From Microdochium bolleyi (lineage: Eukaryota > Ascomycota > Sordariomycetes > Xylariales > Microdochiaceae): a stretch of DNA of 18,099 bases. Both the position numbers and the translations under genes were made by a program. The DNA is taken from positions 8,846 to 26,944 of the forward strand of contig KQ964304.1 of NCBI GenBank assembly GCA_001566295.1. Direction: 5' to 3'. Below, in pieces: positions 6,890 to 15,410 of this stretch. Under the pieces are notes generated by a model that saw nothing but the letters and a program-made list of their open reading frames with translations, ran no database searches and was not told the DNA's origin. Within the stretch, counting starts at the first letter, position 1. The number at the start of each line of letters is the position of its first letter.

Positions 6890-9444
6890 TCAGGTTCGTT
6901 TCCAAGGGCTACCTAATCTCGAAGTGGCTACCACGTCACCCAATACAGCCTTTGCTCTAGACAGAGTGGCGCGGTATGTTCCGTTCTCCAGAGGTCTTTT
7001 GAGATAGCCATTATCACTCTTGGAGTGAACTCGTTCTGTATTGTAATCCGGAACGGGTTCCTTGTGGCTTCGACGACTAGAGGGCCGTGGCGGCTTAATG
7101 AAGTGATCACTTAGTAGCCGGCGTAACTGATAAGGACAGTTATTGATAGGATGTGATTGTCCCTCCGTCTCGATTCGAATATCCAGTAAACAGTCCAGGG
7201 TACCTACAGTAACTGTAAGATCCACCCGAAAAGGGTTTTGTTTTTTACATCCATCCAGTATTATAGGTGGACATAATGGTACGGCGGATAGCTTTTCGTT
7301 GTCGGCTCGGTATAGTATACGAGCACGATCTCGTCGAAGCTTAAATAGGAGATCTATCAAACTTGGGGAGGGTGCGACACGGCAAAGCACAGAGACTCTA
7401 AGCTGGTGGAGCGGTGTTTCAAAGCTAGCTGGGCTCTGAAGCTCCACGTAAAACAAGCCCCCTATAACTCGGAGACCAAGTGATCGAAGGCTTTGAGGGG
7501 TTTTATGACACTCTGTTATCTGAACAAGCGTGTCCGAGCCCTTGTTACAACGCTCATCCTCTGAATATCGAAGTCTGTAACCTAGTAAGCTACGTGCAAT
7601 GTGAAAGGGAGAACCTACATACCCATGTCTTTTAACAAGCCGCGGCGTCTCGAAATCGAACCATATACGCCGAGTCTTCTGAATATAATCGAGCTTCCAT
7701 TCAAGCTCGCGGCCAAAGGAGATAGTCTCTTTACGGAAAGTGGGCTTCTGTATCCGTTGTAGATGGTGACGACAGTCATCCAATGGCCAATGTTCTACGA
7801 AGACTGCGATGGCGAGAAAAGCACCTAGTCATTATATTAGCAAGGATGCGTAGAGCAGTTTGCCGGATTATTGTGTACCATTCTTGTCAGCGAGAACGCC
7901 ATCGAAGTAATCCGAAATTGATGTGTCAATAACGCGTATTTCTCCCATGAGCGCCTTGAGGTCGTCCCACACTTGCTGCGGAGAATTCCCAACTAAACGA
8001 AGAAATCTAGGGCTTGCGGTCGCAGGCTTGACCTCAAACCTGCTTCTCGTGGGGCTATGACAGATGTTGCACTGCCTGAAGTCCAGCACCCGTGGCTCTA
8101 TCTCGCGACCAAATACCATTATGCATGAATCACATATGCTATGATCACATATTGTGAAGAACTTAGAGCTCGGTCGCATCATACAATGGGCACAGACCGC
8201 ATCACACAACGGGATGGCAAGTCCGCGGACAGACTCAAGATGTGCGTTGACTGGCTCCTTGGACGACCGACGCTGGTCCCATAAAAGGTGGAAAGCGTGT
8301 CGAGTTTCTCTCGATAATGCTCTGCATTCTGTAGCTTCCTCTAAACTCTGCATGACCTTAGAGTAAGACTGCATGTAGACGTGGTCGGCAGTAAATCCTA
8401 ATGGTGTTAGTGATATGATGAGCAGTTCTTCCCTGGCGCAGACTTACTTAACGCGAAAGATGACGACGATTGTGCGTCATAAGCCAATGCACAAGCTATA
8501 ACTCTAGCCTTATATTCCTCTTCCTTGAGCTGACTGACCAGAAGCACCAAGCAGCGCAGAAGGGTAGTAGGCACAGGCTTTCGACGCCTCAAGGTGCGGT
8601 ACAGACTGAAAGCTCGATCTGCACCCCTAGCGAAGTGGGCAACTGCGCTAGGTAGGAAATCACCCACCACGTGGGCAGGAAAATGAAGGCCGCAAGCCTG
8701 TCTCGTCTGGTGCGCTTTGTGGAAAAAACAATCAATCAGTGACAGGTCAGCCTCCACGGAGAATACGTGCGGTAGCACTTCGAGTACTAGCGCCTGTTCT
8801 ACTATGGCGCGGAGATCGGAAGATGAGAAAGATCGAATTGGGTCGGTCGCCTTAAGTTTATATGATAGCCTCCCTATTATTCTATCTTTGATGTCTCCTA
8901 CTGAGGGATGTAGTCCTCCGTTAGAGACTAGCACTATCGTTGGTGGTGTGGGTAATGGTCTCTGCATAGAGATATGCGCCCAGTCCTCGAGTATTTCCAC
9001 TAATCTCCCGAGATCTCCAAGATCCTCCCAGAACAGAAGCATTATCGACGAAATAGGACTTAAAGCCTCGTAATATATTCTGAATGCCATCTGTTGCAGA
9101 TCCTTCAGACCTTCGCGGGGGGAAAGCTCATGAAGAGCTACATTCAACGGGACTGGCCCGCCCTTGATCCTCTCAATCGTCGTGCGTCCATGCAACTCGC
9201 AATCGAGGAAGATGTGTTCCGTTTTCTGACTTCTTATTAATCGAATAGTACCTGGCACATCTGGATCTGCGATTGAGAAGAACTCTGTAAGCACTCCTCG
9301 TTTCACAGTACTTCCTACAGCAATAATTGTTTTTGGAACCTGTCCACCAATGTCGTGGAGTGGTTTATACGCTGATTTTGACTCATAAAGAAAGGGCCCT
9401 GGAAGCCCTGGAGCCCCCAGTCTAAACTGAAGCCAATGGGACAT
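6890..9444 (-). CDS. RING/patatin-like protein with a degenerate active site (816 aa, three exons)
   Basis: Exons: 9444-8448, 8397-7879, 7824-6890. Intron 1 (50 bp) is near-perfect: GTAAGT, CACTAAC, ATTAG. Intron 2 (54 bp) has GTACAC, GCTAAT and GACTAG. Splicing gives one frame of 816 codons. The order matches fungal patatin-like phospholipases: an N-terminal region (PKTIIAVGSTVKR at 38-50, later a helical part), a C3HC4 RING finger (C401, C404, C416, H418, C421, C424, C442, C445), a patatin region and the family's C-terminal domain (GGLFYVEL, VLCRVAPS). The active site is lost. The DGGGxRG oxyanion loop reads VGNSPQQ (468-474). The GxSxG elbow reads ADKNG (502-506), with Lys at the catalytic Ser position inside an otherwise well-aligned YFDGVL...GAFLAIAVFVEHW. 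The part that should hold the catalytic Asp is shortened. The protein is either a pseudoenzyme or a recently inactivated gene. Family assignment is from memory of the pattern, not a search. Confidence 0.75.
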
Positions 9445-9808
9445 ATTGAATAGCCTCCTCTTCTAACGATGGAGGTGAGAGTAAAGCATTGGAGAGGGCA
9501 GAGAGCGTCCAGGTTCGATAGCGGCGGTGGTACACGTTATATATAGCTATATTTCAACGCCCCTTCTGTAGTCAATAACGTTGGCGGTCTGCCTTTCGCT
9601 GAAATAGACCTGCGCAGAATTGTGCTCCGTTAAAAATAGCACGGAATGAACTATTCGGAGCCATTTTCATAATCGCGCTCTCCTCATATCGCTCTCTATA
9701 CCTCGCCATACAGTTGACTGTATCAAGCCCACTGAGGCACCACAGACCTGTCTCTGAGTAATGGATTATCTTATTGCAACTTTTACATTTTAAGACAAAA
9801 TATATAAA
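9445..9808 (-). promoter_or_regulatory. Promoter and leader of the patatin-like gene; TATA at 9538-9547
   Basis: CTATATATAA on the minus strand at 9538-9547 sits about 95-100 bp upstream of the ATG at 9444. The leader after it is CT-rich, as in many filamentous fungi. It holds a short upstream ORF (ATG at 9489, stop ending at 9463, eight codons) that may damp translation. The rest of the interval, up to the DUF3723 stop at 9809, has no gene and becomes AT-rich near 9770-9810. Confidence 0.5.
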
Positions 9809-12800
9809 TTATTTATCAAGAATGATAAAATCAGTGACGCCTTTTGCTCGTGCCTCCCTTCTTGTGAGCGGTCTGCTGTCAGTGCTATTGGTAGCCTTCT
9901 TCTTACTCTTACGCTGTCTGTAGGTCTTATCCTTAGGGTCCTCGGGCTCTGGTCCTGATGAAAAACTACTCCTATCGTCCTTCATACTAGTATCGTCAGC
10001 TCTACCATCTTTACTAGGTTCCACATCGTCCTCGTCCTGCCCTTCAATGTCCATATGTTCACTATCGTCTCGAGCAGACCGAAATTCCGCAGATGACACA
10101 TCACTACTATCGTCCTCCATATGAGTATCGTCATTACCTCCATCCTCGCCCTCTCCTTCGATATCCATTTGTCCTATAATTCTTTGAATTGACCGCCGTT
10201 CTAGAGGTGAGTTTGGCTCACAAGGTTCCTCGCCTACCTCAGTACGCCGCTTACTATAATCTGTTGTATTTTGGGAAAACCAAGCATCTTGCGGTGCGCC
10301 AAGATTTAAGTTTTCATAGTTTGCCTCCTGGCCATCCATTAGGCTGTCTTCAGACTCATTACTGTGGGTAGACTGGCTATCCATAGACTCATTGCTGTGG
10401 GTAGACTGGTTGTCCAGGGGCTCATTATTATATGTAGGCTGACTTTCCCGGGGCTCATTACTGTGTGTAGGCTGGCTGTCCAAGGTCTCATTGCTGTGTG
10501 TAGGCTGGCTGTCCAGGGGCTCATTATTATATGTAGGCTGACTTTCCAGGGGCTCATTACTGTGTGTAGGCTGGCTGTCCAGGCCCTCATTACTGTGTGT
10601 AGGCTGGCTGTCCAGGGGCTCATTACTGTGTGTAGGCTGGCTGTCCAGGGGCTCATTACTGTGTGTAGGCTGGCTGTCCAGGGGCTCATTACTGTGTGTA
10701 GGCTGGCTTTCCAGGGGCTTACTACTATGGGTAAACTGAGGAGTAGAAATATTCTCTCCTCGAATAGTGCTCTGACAAGGTTTGTCTGAGCTGTTAAGAT
10801 GTAAGCTATTCTGCGAAGAAGCGTCTTCCAGTGGGCGGGTTTTCGCATCTTGCAATCTGTCCCTAGCTACATATATATTAGGGATGTTATTATTATCCGG
10901 GGACGTATCGGTAGTGGCCTGATTACTGGTCCCTTGTGTAGTGGAACTCAAGTTGTCTACCACTGCTTGTACCTCAGGTCGTATGCCCTCAATTGTTGGC
11001 TGAGACTGCCCAACCTTTTGTCGCTTAGCTTGGCGCTGTTCTTTCACGGGTCGTATTGTGGAAATGTTAATCCGAACTTCAGGGAGAAGCCCGCTGTTAG
11101 GCTGAGGGGATGGTTCTGGACTATCCGCTCGTACTCTCTTATTGGCAGGATTGAGAGGATTGGGGGGTTTGGGTTTCTCGGGCTGTTTCCCCCTTGGCCG
11201 TCCCCATTTAAAGCCGATATTCCCGTGGATTCCATGCCGTTTGCGGCCGTCTCGATTCTGTTGTTTCCCCTGCAATGGTGTTCCGGTTGTGGGTGATGAG
11301 GGCATAGAGTTTTCTGTCTCTCCGTGCTGGGTATGTGTATCCTTACCCCTCTTCACTTGTAGCTCTCCCTCTTGGGTGCTGGAATCCTCCGCCGATGACG
11401 GCTGGCCTACCGACTGTTCTACTGCTGGCTCTCTAAATGTTCGCTGCTGACTAGTTAGCTGCTGACGCGGAGCCTGTTTCTCCGAGCGTCCTGGTGATTG
11501 GGTGAGGGAATGAACTGTAGCGGAGGCGGAGGCTGCGCTTGTATCAGTGGTCGGCGGTTCGGAGCCTGGACGGCTGCTCGGGCCAGCGACGTTGGTACTC
11601 GCCGTTGAGATGGCAGGCCGCGTGCCAAGGTGCACTCTACGAGTAGGACGAGTCACTTTCCCATTACGAGCTAGGACCTTACGTATACGAGATGAGACCG
11701 CGGGGGGAGTATGAGCGGGCAAGCTTGGGCGACCGGCCTGCTGCTGCTTGAGCTGCTGAGCCTGTGACGCCTCGCCCATCAGCTCATCGGTCGCTGGCGG
11801 CTGGCTTGGCGGCTGCGCCTGTGACGCCTCGCCCATTAGCTCATCGGTCGCTGGCGGCTGGCTTGGCGGCTGCGCCTGTGACGCCTCGCCCATTAGCTCA
11901 TCGGTCGCTGGCGGCTGCGCCTGTGGCTGCGCCTGTGACGCCTCGCCCATCAGCTCATCAGTCGCTGGCGGCTGCGCCTGTGGCTGCGCCTGTGACGCCT
12001 CGCCCATCAGCTCATCAGTCGCTGGCGTCTGGGCCTGTGGCTGCTGACGGGAAGGCTGTGGTTTTGTAATGCGTGCTTTGGGTTGATTTTTTCTCGTTTC
12101 CTTCTGTGTGACGCTAATCTTACGGGACCTTCTTGCTTTCCATTGGTCTGCGAGTCTTTTCTCGTTTTCTGCTGGATCTTTTAGTACTGGAGTACTGAAC
12201 TTTTCAGACCTCGGTTTCTTCATATCTCTACTTCGTGATGTTATCAGCAATCCTCGTGGCCCGATGGTGTTTACATTTCTCTGTTTCTTTCTGACCAACA
12301 AACCCCGCCGTTTCTCCATCAAGGTTAGTCCCTTCTGCGCACTTGATTCCGAAGTTGTCGGGCCCTGGACGTCCAAATTCTGTGTATGTAACGACTGGTC
12401 TACGAGGGCATTGGTGTCTTCCCTTTGAAGCGCTTCGCCATAACGCAGCGGGCCTACTGTTAACCCCTGTTCAGCTATTTGTGGTTCTTCAGTCTGTCCC
12501 TGCTCCCGGTAGCCCTCTTCACTTGGCGAATACTCTGCTTGTATACCCTGTTCCCCGGAATGACGATGTGTGGCCCCCGTTTGGTTTTGGTCAATCTGCT
12601 CTAGAAGTCTGAGTGGCCTTATACGATTATCCTCAAGGGGGTTGTGCTGTATCGTCCGACGCGGGTTCCCGCTTTGACGCAGCCCTGCAGCGTTCTGTCC
12701 ACCAAATCCCTCGAACTCCCGCGGGATGGATCCTTCATTACTAGTGCGACCGATCCCCGTATTGCTCCTTCTTGATTCGTTCGAGGGCGATGAAAGTCTG

Positions 12801-15070
12801 TCGTTACTAATGCGGCTGCCTTCAGAATTCTCGGTATTATCTCTCTCGGCTGTAGAGATGGTGGTATCTTTGTCATCAAAGTCCATGTCCTCTGTCGCTT
12901 CCTGCTCTGGATGCTGACTATTATAGCTCTCGCTTGTGTGAAATTGTCTCGTTCTCCGTTGTGCCAGCGTAGAAGCACGTGTAGTATTGCTGACTGTGGA
13001 AGAACGATCCGGGAAGGTAGCTACTTCCTCTTCGGGGGAAGGTGGATTGTTCTCATTCCACGAAGGCCGCACGGTTTGTCTGGACCGCCGGTACTGTTGT
13101 TCCAATTCATTATAGTTCTCGGGTAGAGCTACAGTAACCGCATCTTGTTCCTCGAGAGGAGTTGACTCCCTATCACCCATGTACAAGTCCTCATCGGTAT
13201 CAGAAGTTGGTGGTACTTGCGCGGACCGCCTCTCTGAGTGGTGATATGGGTTTTCTCCTTCAATTACTGAGCTGTGATCCGGTGCTTCCGGGTCTGCCAA
13301 GTCTACGGGACTGCCTTCATGGGCTCTATGCCCGTCTTCGGCGGTACCGCCTGTGGCTAAGTGCTGCATGTGTCTCCTTGATAGCGACTCATGAGAGGTC
13401 TGGTCACGATGTGTGGGAGCACCCTTCGAGGTCTGGTTGCTCGAGAGATCTGTTTCATTTCCCGCATCATCCTGTAGAGGGATATGAGTGCTGTCAGCTG
13501 TTTCGGGTATAAGAGAGCCAAAGAATGCTATAATTAGATCGTATAGGACATACGCCGGCGTAGCATCAGAAGAGTCTTTGCTGTCTTGGAGAAGAGGTAG
13601 ATATGCTACCTGTTGCAGGGTTTTATAAACAGAAGTCGTCGGTTTCCCTCCTCGCCAATGAGAAACCGTACATTTATGAACAATTGAGCTCCTGGAAACT
13701 GATTCCGATGGCTGAGCGTCAAATCCGAGCTGTGTTGATAGTTGCGATAGTCTTAGGGCTTGATCAGTTTGATTATTTTCTATCGTCTTGCCCGCCCTAT
13801 GGTGGTCTTGAAGGGGAGACTCTGCCGATAATGTATCGAACTGTCGTAATGCTGCAATAAAGAGAACAATGAACGCAAGCCTTGCGTTTGCCGTCGTAGG
13901 TACACTGTGTACAATATTAGGCCCGACTTCTATCATTGCCGAAGGCGTACACTGCCAGCGTTTACAAAACTGCTGAAGGAGGGAAGGAGGATCGCGAGCT
14001 AGAGTGCTAGTGCTCTCAAACTTGAAGACATTTCGTAAGATCTTCGCGCCGATCGAGAAATACTTCATATTCTCGTGGAAAGTTGCGATGCTTGGAATCA
14101 CGGTCTTAAGCGAAAGAATATTGATGAGGATTCTTTGTCGGATGCGATCATTTGTGATGAGGCTGAAAATATTTCCGCTATTCATCGCTTTAGTAATCGA
14201 TAGCCTGTCTGTTTCGCAGACCCCCGGCGCTTTAAATTGGAGAAACTTTACAGTATGTAAGTCCGCACAACCGCGGGCCTGTATATGGCCATTAGTTATC
14301 CTCCCCCAGACCGTCTCAATATGATTAATATAAGAGATAATCTGCTCGTCGCAATGTATTGCAAGGTGCCGGTGTATATTGCCTAAATGCAGGCCTCCCC
14401 AAAGCCCAGGAAAAGGATAGAGCTTATCCAAGGCGCGAACAATCTCTCCGTGGGTAAGAAGGCTGCGCAATGTCTTTTGTTTACAAAGACTTAGCTGATA
14501 GTAATACGCATAAAATCCCTTAGTGTCTTCAACGCCAAGACAGCTACGGATTCTCCTGTAGATAGCACCATCCAAATAAGGACGCTCTGAGGCTGGTATC
14601 CTATAGGGATTCTCAATTGGTTGTTGTGGAGTACTACTTGTAGTAAACAAGTTTATAATCCACCAGGCCTTCTCTTTCCAAACGAACTTCGCCGCGAGCG
14701 CTCTACGACGGCCATGCAGACAGTAGATCTTATAGTTACCGCGCAAGGTAGGGTAGGGTGCGCGAGTTGCCCGTAGCTCGTCTTCACCCAGACTCAATGA
14801 TCGCAAAAGATCGGGAACTGAGTTCGAATCCACGAACCCCTCGATGTGGTTAGCAGGGTCTGACTCTCGACAGTGTCCATTTCTGAAGATTTCTTCGAGG
14901 AAGCCAACGCTTTTCGGATCTAAGCGCAAGAGGTGGTCCTGGTGAGGAATGCTTGGCTTAAGGCTTGGTGGAACCTCGAACGTTAAAAGATCTAAGCAGA
15001 CTTTAACGCGGCCAATCCACTCGAGTGGGTGATCCCTAGTAGAAAGCGGGTGATTCGTTGTAGAGCTCAT
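9809..15070 (-). CDS. DUF3723 protein with a long repetitive low-complexity tail (1753 aa)
   Basis: The frame is open from 15256, but I choose the ATG at 15070 (A at -3): the 62 preceding codons are not protein-like and overlap the start region of the divergent gene. The core, about residues 48-340, matches the DUF3723 pattern: CLHGRRRALAAKF at 117-129, AWWIINLF, GAIYRRIRSCL, a helical part, then PFPGLWGGLHLGNIHR (220-235) and a helix with SYINHIETVWGRIT. DUF3723 is a fungal family of unknown function, frequent in Starship cargo. The HGRRRALAA segment with its surroundings resembles ParB box II (GERRxRA). From about residue 500 the protein is Ser/Gln/Asn-rich and probably disordered. It holds five 19-residue repeats (about 1010-1104), an AT-hook-like KWGRPRGKQPEKP (1288-1300), twelve 11-residue repeats (1447-1578), a duplicated acidic unit MDIEG (1635, 1673) and a basic end. 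It is probably nuclear. No intron is needed. Confidence 0.8.
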   Translation of the reverse strand: MSSTTNHPLSTRDHPLEWIGRVKVCLDLLTFEVPPSLKPSIPHQDHLLRLDPKSVGFLEEIFRNGHCRESDPANHIEGFVDSNSVPDLLRSLSLGEDELRATRAPYPTLRGNYKIYCLHGRRRALAAKFVWKEKAWWIINLFTTSSTPQQPIENPYRIPASERPYLDGAIYRRIRSCLGVEDTKGFYAYYYQLSLCKQKTLRSLLTHGEIVRALDKLYPFPGLWGGLHLGNIHRHLAIHCDEQIISYINHIETVWGRITNGHIQARGCADLHTVKFLQFKAPGVCETDRLSITKAMNSGNIFSLITNDRIRQRILINILSLKTVIPSIATFHENMKYFSIGAKILRNVFKFESTSTLARDPPSLLQQFCKRWQCTPSAMIEVGPNIVHSVPTTANARLAFIVLFIAALRQFDTLSAESPLQDHHRAGKTIENNQTDQALRLSQLSTQLGFDAQPSESVSRSSIVHKCTVSHWRGGKPTTSVYKTLQQVAYLPLLQDSKDSSDATPAYVLYDLIIAFFGSLIPETADSTHIPLQDDAGNETDLSSNQTSKGAPTHRDQTSHESLSRRHMQHLATGGTAEDGHRAHEGSPVDLADPEAPDHSSVIEGENPYHHSERRSAQVPPTSDTDEDLYMGDRESTPLEEQDAVTVALPENYNELEQQYRRSRQTVRPSWNENNPPSPEEEVATFPDRSSTVSNTTRASTLAQRRTRQFHTSESYNSQHPEQEATEDMDFDDKDTTISTAERDNTENSEGSRISNDRLSSPSNESRRSNTGIGRTSNEGSIPREFEGFGGQNAAGLRQSGNPRRTIQHNPLEDNRIRPLRLLEQIDQNQTGATHRHSGEQGIQAEYSPSEEGYREQGQTEEPQIAEQGLTVGPLRYGEALQREDTNALVDQSLHTQNLDVQGPTTSESSAQKGLTLMEKRRGLLVRKKQRNVNTIGPRGLLITSRSRDMKKPRSEKFSTPVLKDPAENEKRLADQWKARRSRKISVTQKETRKNQPKARITKPQPSRQQPQAQTPATDELMGEASQAQPQAQPPATDELMGEASQAQPQAQPPATDELMGEASQAQPPSQPPATDELMGEASQAQPPSQPPATDELMGEASQAQQLKQQQAGRPSLPAHTPPAVSSRIRKVLARNGKVTRPTRRVHLGTRPAISTASTNVAGPSSRPGSEPPTTDTSAASASATVHSLTQSPGRSEKQAPRQQLTSQQRTFREPAVEQSVGQPSSAEDSSTQEGELQVKRGKDTHTQHGETENSMPSSPTTGTPLQGKQQNRDGRKRHGIHGNIGFKWGRPRGKQPEKPKPPNPLNPANKRVRADSPEPSPQPNSGLLPEVRINISTIRPVKEQRQAKRQKVGQSQPTIEGIRPEVQAVVDNLSSTTQGTSNQATTDTSPDNNNIPNIYVARDRLQDAKTRPLEDASSQNSLHLNSSDKPCQSTIRGENISTPQFTHSSKPLESQPTHSNEPLDSQPTHSNEPLDSQPTHSNEPLDSQPTHSNEGLDSQPTHSNEPLESQPTYNNEPLDSQPTHSNETLDSQPTHSNEPRESQPTYNNEPLDNQSTHSNESMDSQSTHSNESEDSLMDGQEANYENLNLGAPQDAWFSQNTTDYSKRRTEVGEEPCEPNSPLERRSIQRIIGQMDIEGEGEDGGNDDTHMEDDSSDVSSAEFRSARDDSEHMDIEGQDEDDVEPSKDGRADDTSMKDDRSSFSSGPEPEDPKDKTYRQRKSKKKATNSTDSRPLTRREARAKGVTDFIILDK
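9940..10168. repeat. Duplicated acidic unit in the DUF3723 tail
   Basis: Two units of about 38 codons start with MDIEG at 10168 and 10054 (minus strand, 114 bp apart). Both continue as acidic D/E-rich sequence with the pattern DDT-x-M-x-DD followed by a serine run. Their divergence is much greater than in the two minisatellites, so this duplication is older. Confidence 0.55.
10337..10732. repeat. 33-bp minisatellite, 12 units, coding for THSNEPLDSQP
   Basis: Twelve in-frame 33-bp units lie inside the DUF3723 gene, read on the minus strand. The consensus is THSNEPLDSQP, with variants THSNEGLDSQP, TYNNEPLDSQP, THSNEPRESQP and THSNESMDSQS. Middle units are nearly identical and edge units diverge, as expected from slippage or unequal exchange. 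The unit length keeps the frame. Confidence 0.9.
11760..12044. repeat. 57-bp minisatellite, exactly five units, within the DUF3723 gene
   Basis: Units start at 11760, 11817, 11874, 11931 and 11988, each 57 bp (19 codons) beginning GCCTGTGACGCCTCGCCCAT on the plus strand. Read on the minus strand they encode ATDELMGEASQAQ plus a linker that alternates between QPQAQPP and QPPSQPP types. The long open frame on the opposite strand (11764-12069) is a by-product of the repeat. Confidence 0.9.
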
Positions 15071-15410
15071 CGTGGATAGCAGATCTAGCAGGGAAAAGGC
15101 ACCTCTGCATACCGAGACGTGCAGCCACCATGTATGATAATAGTATTTAGTGGTTGCTCTCGACGAGTTCCACTTATTTTGAGTGGGATGCAGACGTAGT
15201 GTTTCACCCCGCATATCCGACAACTCCCACTGTGAATGTGGGTCCGTCAAATCCAACAGTCTTATTTTAGCGGGCTTCGTTTCAGCCGCTATAATAGACC
15301 TTGCAAGAGTATTTAAAGGTGTAACGATATTAGCGGGAGAGAGAAAAGTATTCCCAAACCATTCTACACGAGAACTTACTTTTACTCAATCTCCACTATC
15401 ACAATACACC
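15071..15410. promoter_or_regulatory. Shared divergent promoter of the DUF3723 and SAP genes
   Basis: There are 340 bp between the chosen start codons. TATTTAAAG at 15310-15318 (+) lies about 95 bp before the SAP ATG at 15411, followed by a CT-rich leader ending CACCATGG. Toward the DUF3723 gene, an ACTAAATACTATTAT stretch at about 15135-15150 (minus) is a weaker AT-rich candidate about 65-80 bp before the ATG at 15070. The close head-to-head spacing suggests co-expression, but this is not shown by sequence alone. Confidence 0.45.

Noticed and set aside
10364..10789. Plus-strand 141-codon repetitive ORF
   Set aside because: It is the antisense reading of the 33-bp coding minisatellite; repeats with a unit length divisible by three keep antisense frames open.
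11764..12069. Plus-strand 101-codon repetitive ORF
   Set aside because: It is the antisense reading of the 57-bp minisatellite in the DUF3723 gene.
14815..14840. tRNA B-box-like GTTCGAATCC
   Set aside because: It lies inside the DUF3723 coding core, and no A box or cloverleaf surrounds it.
15071..15256. Longer N-terminus of the DUF3723 protein (ATG at 15256)
   Set aside because: The 62 added residues look random and cross the shared promoter; the ATG at 15070 has A at -3 and directly precedes the recognisable domain.
15183..15410. Longer N-terminus of the SAP protein (ATG at 15183)
   Set aside because: The extra 76 residues are not protein-like, overlap the upstream end of the divergent DUF3723 frame and would include the TATTTAAAG box. 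The ATG at 15411 has a much better context.
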